From assembly GCA_039707465.1 (NCBI GenBank), contig CM077658.1, positions 16,635,574 through 16,699,573 of the forward strand: DNA of 64,000 bases, given 5' to 3'. The position numbers were made by a program, and so were the translations under genes. Of this stretch, positions 1-13,665 are shown one piece after another (within the stretch, counting starts at the first letter, position 1; each line of letters begins with the position of its first letter). The notes beneath the pieces are model-generated. The model saw only the letters and a list, made by a program, of their open reading frames with translations. It did no database searches and was not told the origin of the DNA. This DNA is from Rhabdophis nuchalis (lineage: Eukaryota; Chordata; Lepidosauria; Squamata; Natricidae).

Positions 1-200
1 CGAATAAGCGGTGGGGACGGAGGAGGGGAGGATCCTCCCGCGTTGGCGAGCGCGCGTGGCAGCGAAAGAGGTGGGGGAATCCCCGAAGGTGGGTGGGAGG
101 AAACTGAGTCCCCACTTTGGGGGGGGGATCCCATGGAAGAAAAAAAAGGGGGGCTACCAAAGTGCATTCCTGGGTGCAGAGATCCCAAGCGCTCCCTTGC
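1..200 (+). promoter_or_regulatory. GC-rich block, possible promoter/5' exon of the BtpA-family gene
   Basis: This is one of the few CpG-containing GC-rich stretches in the left part of the window and lies about 0.9 kb before the first coding exon of the BtpA-family gene. A possible splice donor (AAG then GTGGGT) sits at 86-94. The coding exon at 925 follows a good acceptor (ctctccag), so a non-coding first exon here is plausible. No transcript evidence is available; this is inference. Confidence 0.35.
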
Positions 201-204
201 AAAT

Positions 205-431
205 CTGTGGTGGGCAACCTTAAACACTCAAAGAGCCATTTGGACCCATCTCCCACAGAAAAGAAAACACCGGGAGCCACAAAACCCTTCGAGTCAGAAA
301 CCTCAATAAATTGTGTGCCGGCATGTATTGCACATTGACAGTTGTGACGCATATTTTGAGCGACAGAGAGCCGCAGCAGGGGGGATGAAAGAGCCACATG
401 TGGCTCCAGAGCTGCGGGTTGCAGACCCCTG
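205..431 (-). mobile_element. hAT-like non-autonomous DNA transposon
   Basis: The right end reads GCAGACCCCTG and, reversed, gives the typical CAGGGGT... end with the 'gctctggagcc' and 'catgtggctc' motifs. The left end (GGGCAACCTTAAACACTC) is the partner end seen in the copy at 26404-26717. The flanking 8-mers do not match, so the insertion is old or one end is damaged. Confidence 0.6.
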
Positions 432-647
432 AACTGGACTTAGGAATTGCACCCCCCCCCAACCCATCTGCTGGTGGGAGATGCCAATCATCGTGGCATC
501 TCATCATTTTCCCAAAATAGACCAGTGGCTCCAGTTCCTTTTTCAGTGTTGGAATTAATTGTCCTCTGCATATTTAAAATGCTGCAGCTGGTATATATGT
601 TCCCTGGCCTGAGTTAGTTTTAAAATTTAGATGTTTACTCTACAGGC

Positions 648-829
648 TTATGACCACAATTGAGCCCCACCTCTCTGTGGTTAAGTGTGACATTTGTTAA
701 GTGAGTGTTGCCCCATTTTATGATTTTTCTTGCCCCAGTTAGTAAGTGAATTGCTGCAATCTAGGCGGGTTGTTAAGCAAATGTGGTTTCTCATTGACTT
801 TGCTTGTCAGAAGGTCACATGGCTGGCAT
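648..829 (+). mobile_element. MITE of the 'AGTCCTCGACTTA' family, truncated
   Basis: The phrases 'gaccacaattgagcc', 'gttaagtgagt' and 'gcttgtcagaaggtca' match the family that recurs at 7950, 19617, 33151 and 41930. The intact family has inverted ends of the ACAGGTAGTCC type and looks like a TA-inserting MITE. Both ends are missing here. A short Sauria SINE-like phrase (ggctggcatgacta) follows directly. Confidence 0.55.
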
Positions 830-924
830 GACTACTGTTACCTTCCCACCTCTTGCCTATATAGACCCTTTCAAGACAGCTGGCTGGGCAGGAGTTGATG
901 TCAATGTTTTACTCTTCTCTCCAG

Positions 925-1000
925 ATGCAGAAGTTTCTGCAGCTTTTCGGGCGGCTGAAATCGGTTGTGCTTGGCATGGTCCATGTCAGAGCTCTGCCAG
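925..1000 (+). CDS. BtpA-family gene, coding exon 1
   Basis: Encodes residues 1-25 plus one base ([20 protein letters not shown]...). The ATG is immediately preceded by a pyrimidine tract and AG at 923-924; the donor GTAAAT is at 1001. The short basic/hydrophobic leader before GMVH could act in mitochondrial targeting, but this is not clear from sequence alone. Confidence 0.85.
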
Positions 1001-4000
1001 GTAAATGCCTTCTGGTTGCTGTTTCTCTTTAAAAGACATAGGGAAAATGAGGAGGTTAACAAGGAGCAGTGGGAAGGTAAAAGATAATTTCCCTACTATT
1101 CAGTAGCAATAGCACTTAGATGTGCTTCACAGCCCTCTCTATGCGAGTCAGTATGTTGCCTCTAACAATTTGGGTCCTCATTTTACCAACCTCAGAAGGA
1201 TGGAAAGCTGAGTCAACCTTGAGCCAGTGAGAATCAAACTGCTGGCAGTTGGCAGAGTAAACCTGCCAACCTTCATCTTTGCAGGATCACCCTGTGGTAC
1301 ATTGCCTTTGGCTCCGATCATTGAAGAAGCCTGTGGAGAGGCTAAAATGTACAGGGCTGCTGGTGTCGTAAGTCCTTTCTTTTATTTTCTTTCCTGTTTT
1401 TCAATGTTCTTCGTTCTTAATCTTAGTTCTTCTATAGAGTGCAAAGCATTGAAGATAACAAAGCCTGACTCATCTTGAGTGGAAGCTTTGCAGGGCCAGG
1501 CATAGCTAGCATCTTGATTGCAATTGGAGACTTATCAACATATCTTGAGATTCAACAGTTGAAAGAATGTTTAAAAATCATTCTAGAAAAAGACATTGGG
1601 AAACCATGTTTGCTGTGCCACTAACAATATGCATGGACATCTTACATGTCATATCACTAAACGCCGAAGGTGCACGGAATGCTGTTACCTTCCCACCAAA
1701 GAGGGTTCTTATTTTTCTACTTCCGTTTTTTGCGTGCTTTCGAACTGCTAGGTTGGCAGAAGCTGAGACAAGTAATGGGAGCTCATTCCATTACGCGGTG
1801 CTAGGGATTCGAACCAGCGAACTGCCGACCTTTATGATCGACAAGCTGAGCATCTTAGCCACTGTATTTCAGTCTAACACATCTGTAATTTGCAGACTTG
1901 GGATGCAAGTTCATAATTCTTAATATTTTCCCCAACTCTGTTCTGGCTTAACATTTAGCTTTATAGACTTTCTGGAGAATTCAAAAGCTTGCCTCTAATT
2001 TTATCACATTTTAGTTGGTAACCATTTCTTTTCGCAGCTGTCCTGGGCTTTTTCCTAAGCCTCTATTTGGGATAAGGAGTGCTGAAACTGAAATAGAAAA
2101 ATAACTGAGCCCCCCTCCCAAAAAAATAAATCACATGTGCATCATGCTTTTTTTTTTAGAGTGTGCAGACATGACTGATGAAAGCACATCTTCAGTTTTC
2201 TTTTTCTTTTTTTAAGGTGCCTCGTTTGATGCATTAGTGATTCTTTTTAAAAAGAGCGTAATAAATATGGAAGATTTATAATGTTGGAGCGCATAAATGA
2301 AAACAAGTGAATGCTCAGACATGATGCCATCTGTGCTGAAAAATTATAGCTGCTCTGTGCTTGTTTTGCCAAACACAATCAAAATTGCCGTGACAAGATT
2401 ATATGCGGTGACAGATCCCAAGGAGTTTAGAGCCCACTCCGTTTTGCCAGCTTCTGATATTGTTCTTCTAAAAGGATTTTTTGTTGGGGGGGGGGGGGAA
2501 TACAGTGGTGTTTTTATAGAATTACTAATATTTGTCTGTAAAATATCTGTAACTCATCATTAATGTTACTGGAGAAGCCATAATTTCAGGTGTCGGTGAT
2601 GTATTGTCCCCAAGTATCTTTACTCAGTCCTAATTCTTCCTTCAAAATTTACCCATAGTGTGAAGAGAAGGGATTACTATTAGGGAAAATGGCAGCTATA
2701 ATTCAAAACCAACAGAGTTTAATCTCTTCTTTGGAAAGAGGCAAGCAATGTAATTAATGGGTCAATGGGTTGAAGTTTATTACCTGTATCAACTGTTTGT
2801 GGCTACTACTTTGTAAAAGATGAGGTTGCCATAATGATAATGGCTACTTGTATATAGTTACATTTTTGAAGATGAGGATTATTGATGACATTTCGGTTAA
2901 ATATACTCTTTTTCTCTGTTTGGGGACGCAGATGCTAATATAATATATCCCCCTATCTAATGTTACCGTAATATCTTAAGTTTGTTTGTTAGTTAGTATT
3001 ATTTTCAATTCATTAATAGTGATACTAACCTCCAAAGCTCTATTATTGAGTTCATCTATGAAAATGTTACAGAATCTATATATATAAAGACCAAATACCA
3101 CTCACGCATCATGGAATCTCCAGAACTGTAAAGCCTACAAGCTTGAAATTTGGCATGCATGTTCCTCTTGGCTTCTAGGTGCTCGCTAAGAAAGGATTTT
3201 TCAAAATGAGCATCAGATCATTGGTATTTCTTATACAGTGATTAACACATACTACTTCCCCTCCCCACCTGAAAAGAACTCTGTTCCAACTGCCAATTGC
3301 CTTATATTAACATGGTCAGATGCTAAGAAGTTAGACATTCTACTCCCTCTCCCCACCTGAAAACAATTCTGTTCCAACTGCCAGTTGCCTCACATTCTGT
3401 TACCTCAGTTCAAACTGGAAGATGTTCCACTCCTTCACTCAGAAGCAGTCTGGGGCTCCTTACAGTACTAAACATCGATACCTCACCAAAACGTCTACGC
3501 CTTCCACTTATGGAAGTGCTTCAAAATTCAAGGTGGTAGGAGCAATATTCCTTTATGTGTTTCAATCATTGACCACCATTAAGCCAGTAGATTAAACCAG
3601 ATTTCTCCTGCATTGCCCGATCACATAGTTTTGTCGCAAAGCACAGGTATCCAGCTAGTATGGAATAATAGAGTTGGAAGGAACCTTGAAGGTCGTCTAC
3701 TCCATCCTCCTGCCCAAGCAGAGACCCTCTACTATTCTGGAAAAATGGCTGTCCAATCTCTCTCCTTAAAAATCTCCGCTGATGGAGCATCCATATTTAA
3801 GAGCAATCTTCCTTTCTTCTTATGCTTGATTTAAAGCTGAGTAGGAGAACAGATGTCCTACACCCCATGGTTCTTGACATGCTGTGGCTATTTTTTCCCC
3901 TAGCCCTCACAGAGTCCTCACCTAGCCCTCACAGAGATAAATAAATCTGACTAAAATAATTCAGGGAGCTTTCCATTAATAGGTTTTCTTGTTACGCCTG

Positions 4001-5251
4001 AACTGGGAAATAATAGGGAAATGCATCAAGGATCTTAAACCAGGGAAGGTAGATGAAGATTCCAAAATCTTTTTACTTTTTCTCTGAAACCACAATTTTC
4101 CAGTTCATACATCACAAAGAAGTTTAGCTAATTGAGAACTTCAGAGGTTAATTGTTACACGCTCGAAAGGAGGAATGAGAAAAATCAACGTGCACAAGTC
4201 AAAAAAAAAAAACTTGTTCACATTAAGTCTTTATTAAGACCTTATTAAGTCAGGATGTGATCCTTCAAACGCAGCCAGCAAAATATAGGAGATATATGGG
4301 ATACATGAGATGGTGGAAGGAAGGCTGAACAGGGAGCCCAGTGCCTGTTTTCACTTTAGCAAGCTGCTTTGAAACATATTGGGAAAATATCCTTCTCCAT
4401 CATCTTCTAAGCTTTTGCGACTTCTGCAACTTCTCCTAAGCTCTTCTGACCTGAAATAGCGTCTTCTGCGTTTATTCCCACAGGACGGCTTGATTGTTGA
4501 AAATATGCACGACCGACCTTACACATTCGATGTTGGTGCAGAGGTTACAGCAGCTATGGCGGTGATTTGTGCCTCGGTAAAACAGGCGTGTCCCACCCTC
4601 CCTGTTGGGGTCCAGATACTTTGTGCTGCAAATCAGCAAGCTTTAGCTGTTGCCCTTGCGTCAGGTAAGTAAGGGGACTTCCTCTTCCACTCCCCACCTC
4701 CTCCTCTTCTCTCCTCCTCCACTCTTCCTCTTTCTTCTCCTTCTCCTTCTTCTTCTACCATATCCAACATCAGATGTTGGTGATTCAATTTTTATCAACA
4801 GCCACACGAAAATGGGCTGCTGAGTTTTGTCCAAACCAGTCCCTTGGATTTTGAAGCCATGATGTCCTTCTTCTGCCTGGACCTTGTTTGCCTACAATCT
4901 CTCCCTGAAGGATTAAGTCAAGGATGCTGTATTTTTCTGAGTGTCGCTTCACGTCCAAAATATTCTAACTTCTACTTTCTTAGGGTTTTTGATGATTTCC
5001 CTTGGCTTTCCCAGGTGGCTTATCATCAGAGCCTTCCCCAGACTCCAGGACTGGCCCATGTTCTTCCCCAACCTCCTCACTGATGGGCCACAAGAGATGG
5101 GAAGAGTTGACGAATCTCAACCAATGATGGAACTTGTGATTTCATAAATACTGCCTGGATGGATGGATGGATGGATGGATGGATGGATGGATGGATGGAT
5201 GATAGGTAGGTAGGTAGGTAGGTAGGTAGGTAGGTAGGTAGGTAGGTAGAT

Positions 5252-5319
<68 letters not shown>

Positions 5320-6605
5320 TTTTATTGTGGGTTTCCTTAGAGGAGCAAAGGCTTCATATGACTCAAATGCTTCTCGTTATGGCTTTTATGGAGCAATTGC
5401 TTACTTCAAGCATGGTACACAAGAGGGACCCAAGCAGGGTCATTTTTCATTTCCTAACCTTTGTTTTTCTACCACTGTGGTCTCTTTTTTTATTATTATT
5501 ATTATTTCCAGCCCAAAAAAAAAAATCCATTAAGGAGTGACAGATGGAATAGCTGCAAAGTTGTATTTATGATTGCCGTTTGTCGTGTTTCTACCCTCCC
5601 TTCTTCTCCGGCAGCCCTTTCTATTTTCCAGCACAACAAAAGCAATTCACTTAAAATAATATATCAACTTTGTCCCGAGAAAGACACAAGTTGCAACACA
5701 TTTTGCTGTCTTTTCGTGAAATAAATTACATTATAGCACCAACTTGAGAGCTGCGACTTTCTCTTTGTGATTATTTAATGCTCGTTTTCCCGGCCTCTGT
5801 ATTCTCCTGATGTTGGCATAATTCCTAATTTTACAAAAAAACGAAACAAAAATCAGCTCTAGGAGAACACAGTTCAAAGGCCTGGATTATGCCATAAGCT
5901 TTCTGATCCCTGCTCCTCCTTCCCTCCTGCACACCCTTTGCACAACTTTCGTTGGTGCAGAGTTTTATTAGTAGCAGATTGAAAGCTCAGTGTAAATAAG
6001 TCTTATCGGGACATCAAAGTGACGTTCTTCTTGGTGCATTTCAGAGCTGGCTGCGGATAATATTAACATGATTGCTACCGGTACTAGTGGTGTAATGGAG
6101 CTCATTTCTTCATCAGATGTTGGAAAATAATTAGGGGAACCAAGAAAGTCCTCGATTTAAGACCCCTAAAATTCCTCAGTTTACTGACCTTGGTAGTCCT
6201 TGACATGCAATCAGTTGCTTAGTGACTCAGCCTCCCATCCTTTCGAGGTGGGTAAAATGAGGACCCAGATTGTTGGGGGCAAGAGGCTGACTCTGTAAAC
6301 CGCTTAGAGAGGGCTGTAAAGCACTGTGAAGTAGTATATAAGAGCTATTGCTCTTCCTTCCTTCCTTCCATTGTGGAACAGTGGTTAGAATGCAGTAATG
6401 CAAACTGACTCTGCCCACAGCCAGGAGTTCGATTCTGACTGGCTCAAGGTTGATTCAGCCTTCCATCCTTCAGAGGTGGATAAAATGAGGACCCAGATTG
6501 TTGGGGGCAATAGGCTGACTCTCTAAACCACTTAGAGAGGACTGTAAGGCACTGTGAAGTAGTATATAGGATTAATAGGTCTAAGTGCTTATTGTTATTC
6601 CATGC

Positions 6606-6643
<38 letters not shown>

Positions 6644-9600
6644 CAGGATGATATGACTACATTTCATTATAACCTGATATAACCTGCTCAGGGGTGGACT
6701 TTGGTATGGATAGACTTTTTAGCCTTTGTGTCTTTGTCAAAGGGGAACAATAAATCACCAACCTTTTTCACGGGGTTATTGTGGGGTTATAATCAAGGCT
6801 ATGGTTTTCCCAGTTGCAATGCATCGCTGTGAAAGTTGGACCCTAAGAAAGGCTGAGTGCCAAAGAATTAAGGCCTTTGAACTATGGTGCTGGAGAAGTC
6901 CCTTGGACTGCAAGGCGATCCAACCGGTCAGTCCTAGAAGAGATCAACCCCTGACTGCTCTTTAGAAGGCCAAGTCCTGAAGAGGAAACTCAAATACTTT
7001 GGCCACCTAATGAGAAGAAAGGACTCCCTGGAGAAGAGCCTCATGATGGGAAAGATGGAGGGCAGAAGAAGAAGGGGACGGCAGTGAATGAGGTGGCTGG
7101 ATGGAGTCACCAAAGAAGTAGGCATGAGCTTAAATGGACTCCAGAGGGTGGTAGAGGACAGGAAGGCCTGGAGGAATGTTGTCCATGGGGTTGTGATCAG
7201 TCGGACAGGATTTCGCAACTAACAACAAATTGTAGGGCTGATGGAAATGAGTTTAGCGCTTTAGGCAACGTGCATTTGGAGGCACCATGCCAGTCAGATA
7301 TCCTTTGTCAAACCAATTTAATTAGACTTTAATTCGCTTTTGGTGCATTTCAGACAGAAAAGATGACTGCATATTTTAACGAAGCCGACTTTCTTTATGG
7401 CTGGAGCATTAATAATCAAAAATTCCTACCCACAGAGCCTTGGCTGTGCTTGGCTGGCACGGTGAATTAAAATTTAAGTGTTTCATTTGTACGGTATACG
7501 GCGTATGTATAAAAGATGATTAATATTGAGGACATATATTACTTTTATACATTTTTTAAATGTATCTTGATGTTGACTGTGACAGATGAATTGTCTATTA
7601 TACCTAACATCTGTTCTCTAGCTTTGGCGCTACTTTTTCTATTACATTTTGTTTTCAGAAACGATAATGCCATTTTCCCCCCTTTAGTGTTGCAGATGAT
7701 TGCGTTGCTTTACTTAAACAATTAGGCACTTCAGTCAATAAGCAAAATTGATTAGACAGCAGATATGTCTTCATGTTAAAGTGCACTTTATAACTCGGCT
7801 GTTTTGTTTTCTCTAATATTTTTCTTATAATTTTTAAAAAGACTTTAAATGCAAATGCTTTTTTTAAAAAACCTTAGGGGTATCTCTTTGTATTCATTTA
7901 CTTCTGAATATTTTTCTCCATATTTGTGCAATTTCTAGTACAGGTACCGTAGTCCTTGACTTACAACAGCTCACTTAGTATGTATTCAAAGTTACAGCGG
8001 CACTGAAAAAAGTGAGCTGTGATGTTTTTCACACTTATGGCCATTGTAACATTCCCATGGTCATGTGAGCAAAATTCAGATGCTTATCAGCTGACTCATA
8101 TTTATGACAATGGGATCCCCTTTTGCGAACTTCTGACAAGGTCAATGAGGAAGCCAGATTCACTTAACAACTGGGTTACTAATTTAAGAACTGCAGTGAT
8201 TCACTTAACAACCGTGGCAAGAAAGGTCTTAAAATGGGGTAAAATTCACTGAATGAATGTCTCGCTTAGCAACATAAATTTTGCGTTCAATTGTGGCCGT
8301 ACGTCAACAAATGCCTGTAGCTGTGACGTATACAAAGATTTCTGAAACTTTTGGTGCCATTTGGATTTTCGATTCCACCAGAATCCAAAAATGCACAACT
8401 TCTGTTTTCAGCATCTAGTTACTTGCAAATATTTGTAGAAATCATGAATGTGAAGTATGTATCTTCACATAAACACCGGAATAAATTGAAACCCTACTGC
8501 TAGAATAGAATATTTTTTTATTCTTTGCAGAATATTCTTTATTGGCCAAATGTGATTGGACACACGAGGAATTTGTCTCTGGTGCATAAGTTCTCAGTGT
8601 ACACTGAAAGAACAAAGTAATAAATCATAAGATACACAATCATAAATCATGAGATACGAACAAGTCGTAAGGATTCCATACCTGGAATGCAGCATCCTGT
8701 TTTGGTCGTCACATTAAAAAAAGATGTTGAGACTTTGAAAAAGCTGCAAAGAAGGGCAACTAAGATTATAAAAGGCCTGGAGACAGCATATGAGGAACGG
8801 TTGCAGGATTTAGGTTTGGCTAGTCTGGAGAAAAAGAGAACTAGGGCGGACATGATAGCAGTATTCCAGTATTTGAGAGGCTGCCACAAAGAGGAGGGGG
8901 TCAACTTATTTTCCAAAGAACCAGAGGGCAGGACAAGAAACAATGGTTGGAAACTAATCAAGGAGAGAATCAACCTGGAATTAAGGAGTAATTTCCCGAC
9001 AGAACAATTAACCAGTGGAACAGCTTCCTTCAATAGTTGTGGGTGCTTCATCATTGGAGGTTTTTAAGAAGAGACGGGACTGTCACGTGTCTGAAATGGC
9101 ATGGGGTCTCCTGCTTGAGCAGGGGGTTGGACTAGAAGACCTCCAAGGTCCCTTCTGGCTCTGTTCTGAACGAAGTGATCAATCCTACTACTAGGAAGAG
9201 TAGGAACAGGAATAAAGAAATAAAAGAACCTCATAAGGACAGGCATCTGTTTTAAAATTACTGCCCTTGCAATAATCCCTGCAATAATTCTTCTCTTTCT
9301 TGATTTGAGGGATGCCTATAGAGGAGAATCATTTGTCTTTAACCTGGCTTATCCGGTAGTGTGTTTCCTCTTGGTTTCCCCTCCACCCCCACCTTGTTTC
9401 TGAGTGGGAACACGCTGAGCGTTTCTCCTGGGCCTGGAACCGTTTGCCAAGCTGTCTTCCCAACTGTTTCATTATTAACAGGTGTACCACAGGTGTACCA
9501 TGTGTTTTTCAGCAGTGCATAATTTCCTGCGCAGAGCTCCTGATTTAATTAACCACATCTGTCTGAGGCTGCGTAGAATGGTGTGCGTTATTGACTTGCG

Positions 9601-12600
9601 GACTATTCCTGGCATCGGTAAAGCTATAGAACCATAAATGTCTCCTGCTCGGCAGCTATTATTTTGATTATCTTCTTGATAATGCTCAAAGCACTCCTGT
9701 CCCATTTCTTAGAAACACTCCTCCTCCTCCTCCTCCTCCTCCTCCTCCTCCTCCTCTTCTTTTCTCTCTGATATTGTAATTGAAAAATTAGACCACATTA
9801 CATGAATGACAAAAGCCAATACTTGTATCCTGCCCTTCTTGTTGTGTCCTCGACCTGCGACCGGTCTCGAGTTACGACCGGCCGCAGGTCTTCCAGGCTG
9901 CCTCTGGGAAGCCATGGAGACAGGCTGTAGCAGGCCGGCTAACCGACAGACGTTTTAAAATTACTGCCCTGATTGGCTGAGGCGCGCCTGGCGGGAAGCC
10001 GGCTCTTGCCGCAGCCTGATTGGCTCCCCGTTTGACAGCTCCCTATATAAAGAGCTGTCAAACGCGGGAGCCCCTGTCTACCGCGCTTTACTTTACTACC
10101 TATTTCTTCTGTACTTGAAATAAAGAAACCTGTTAGAGCAAACCTGATGTGGACCTCACTCTTTGAACGAAGTTACGACACTTCTAATGCTCTGCAGTTG
10201 GCAATCTAGTTTATAAAGTTGCCTGCATGGTGATCATCATCTAAAGCAGGGGTCAGCAACCTGCAGCTCTGGAGCCGCATGTGGTTCTTTCATCCACATG
10301 GAGGAGGAGGAGGAGAAGGAGGAGGAGAAAAGAGGAGGAGGAGAAAAGAGGAGGAGGAGAAAACAACAAGAAAAACAACAAGAAAAAAGAAGAAGGAAGA
10401 AGAGAAAGATTGAACTGATATTTTATTCCCACATCTTTATCTGTGTTTAGCTTGCTTGGTCTTTCTAACGTAACCTATTTTGTTTTGGGCATCATCTGGG
10501 AAATGTAATTAGACCTAATTGAGGACCAAGCAGAATTAATTAGCTTTATCAACAGCACTGATTATTTATTTGTTTATTGCTATTTCTAGGTGCGGATTTT
10601 GTTCGAGTTGAAGGCTTCGTGTTCTCTCAGGTGGCTGACGAAGGGATTCTGAACGCTTGCGCGGGGAACTTGCTGAGGTACCGCAAGCAAATAGGAGCCG
10701 AACACATCCAGGTTTTTGCTGATATTAAAAAGAAGCACAGGTAAATGGGGCGCCTCCTGAAAACGATATGCCTGATAATTGCATTCCGACTGGTGTGGTT
10801 TTAATTTCTAAAGTCTCTTAAATGTTCATTTTTATGATTTTTATCATATACTGTCTGCTATGGCACCATCATGGTGAGCAAAATATTAACTAATTAACTA
10901 ATTCCAAAAATAAATCAATATTTATATGGCTACAGGAGCCACTTAAGATGATTTCTTCTTCTTCTTCTTCTTCTTCTTCTTCTTCTTCTTCTTCTTCTTC
11001 TTCTTCTTCTTCTTCTTCCCCTCCTCCTCCTCCTCCTCCTCCTTCTTCATCATCTAATATTCCTACCTCCTATGGTCATGATTCTCTGTGAGATCAGTTG
11101 GACTGAGACAGAGCTCCAAGACACCTTGCCAGCTTTCATACCCGAAGGATGCCTAGAACTCACTGTCTCCTGGTTTCTATGCCAGCACCTTGTGGCTATC
11201 CTGTGTTTTGACAATGACTAATCAGGAAATGTCATTGCAATTGCCCTTGATTTATTAAATCAAGGAAATTATAAGGAATTGTTATAAGAGGAGACCTCAT
11301 GAATAAAGTGGCCACTGATAACTTTACAAAGGTGGTTGTATCCATGTTCTCTCCAGTGCTCATGCATTGACCGCTGACGTCACGGTGGCGGAAACCGCGA
11401 AGGCTGCTGAATTCTTTCTGGCCGATGGGGTTGTGTTGACTGGAATTGCCACTGGATCAGAGGCAGATCCCAAAGAACTAGAAGGTAAGAACAGTAAAGG
11501 CCACACAGAGGATTCCATTGGTTGGTTGGTTATTTATGTATGGGGACATTCCTACATCACCTCTCTCAAAAGGCACCGCTCTGCTCCTGTCAACTTTGTA
11601 AAACCTTACATTTCAAAATCCAGTTGCTGCTTCTTCAGATCTGCTGATCAAGGTTGATCTAGATCAAGGGCGTCAAACTCAATTTCATTGAGGGTTGTGT
11701 TTGACCTCCGGGGGCCGGGGGGCATGGCTAGTTCCACATTCACTCATTGAGGCTCCGTTTTCAGTCATGATGGCCTCCTGCAGCCCTCTGCCCGAGAAAA
11801 CAGAGCCCGGAGTCCATTTTTGCTGGCAGAGACATGGTGGTCCGGTCCTTCACTGTTTCCAGGGTGGCCCCACAAGCCAGATCTAAGCACCTCAAGGCTG
11901 GATCCGATCCAAGGTCTAGATAGATAGATGGATGGATGGGTAGATGGATAGATACTGTAAATAGATGGGCAGGCAGGCAGGCAGGCAGGCAGACAGATAT
12001 CTATCCATCCATCCATCCACCCACCCACCCACCTACCTACCTAGCTATATATATCTCTTCTATCTATCAGTCTATCATCTACCTACCTACCTACCTACCT
12101 ATCTTTACTGAAAAAGCAAATATTTCCAAATATCAAAATATAAACTATAGTGAGCTGCTTGAGTTTTCCACTGCGTGATTTCGTTTGGATCCATTTTAAC
12201 GTCATAACTGTATAAAATGTCATAAGGATCATCTAGTCCACCCCTCTGCAATATTTAAGAAAACTAATTAAACCATCTGTGAGAGAGAGTCATCCAGGAT
12301 GTTCTTAAGAGTCTCTCTGTGGGGATAGATGGATGGTTTTAAAAATAAAAATAAATAAAACCCTCAGAAACACAGAATCTACAAACTCCATAGGTATATT
12401 ATTCCACTATTGGATCTTCTGAGGCTTTTCCTCCTCTTTAAATGAAATTTTGGTAGCTGCATCATAACATTAGTTCTGATTTCTGTGACTATGAAAAACA
12501 TTTCTTGAGCGTGTGCCTTATTGGTTGCCTTTAAGTAGCTCATTTAAAAATAAATGTTAGGGCAGCTATGTTGGTTTTCATATGACATGCTTGAACTTAA

Positions 12601-13171
12601 TTTGAAGTATATAACTGTATAATAGAGTGTATATATTTCTCATTTTTCTTAATTAAATAAAAAGGGGGGGAAATAGAAAGGTTTAATTACTGATAGCTGT
12701 AAGGCATTAATAACGGCACTCTTTATAATATTTTCAAAACCTTCTTTTGAAAGGTTTTGACTAATAAAAATATTAAAGTGCAGAAGGTGGGAAATAGTAT
12801 ATAAAGCTCAGAAATGGATGCTCCATTAGGAAAAACAACATCTTCAGAAATGTTACACCAGTGATCATGTCTAAACACCAATGGGTCAAGTTGAATCGGA
12901 GGTTCATTGTGTTTGTTTTATTTTTCTTTTGAAATAGTTGAGAAAGAGATAACAGAAACACAGGGGAAATGCTTGTTTGAGGATAGGGATAGTGATAGAA
13001 ATAGAGACAGACAGAGATGGAGATAAAGATAGAGATAGATAAATGGAGGGAAGTAGACATGAATGGATGAATGAATGGATGGATGGAGAAAAGAGATGGA
13101 TGAATATAGGTAGGTAACTAGGAGAGATGCATGGAGAAGATAGATATGGGGATACAAAGAAAGAGAGATGG

Positions 13172-13228
<57 letters not shown>

Positions 13229-13393
13229 TGGATGGAGAGAGAATGGATAAATTAGAGATTAGAGAGAGATAGAGATACAGAGATAGGTAAGTAGAAATAT
13301 GGATGGAGAGAGAAAACAGATATGTAGATGATAGATGAATGGATGGATAGATAGATACTGTAAGATAGATAGAGAGATAGATAGATACCATTG

Positions 13394-13461
<68 letters not shown>

Positions 13462-13513
13462 GATAGAGAGATTCCATTGATGATAGATAGATAGATAGAT
13501 AGATACCATTGAT

Positions 13514-13581
<68 letters not shown>

Positions 13582-13589
13582 CCATTGAT

Positions 13590-13665
<76 letters not shown>

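Noticed and set aside
8647..9067. Frames of 126 and 135 codons that look like a small gene
   Set aside because: They are the CR1 ORF2 C-terminus and its antisense, not a host gene.
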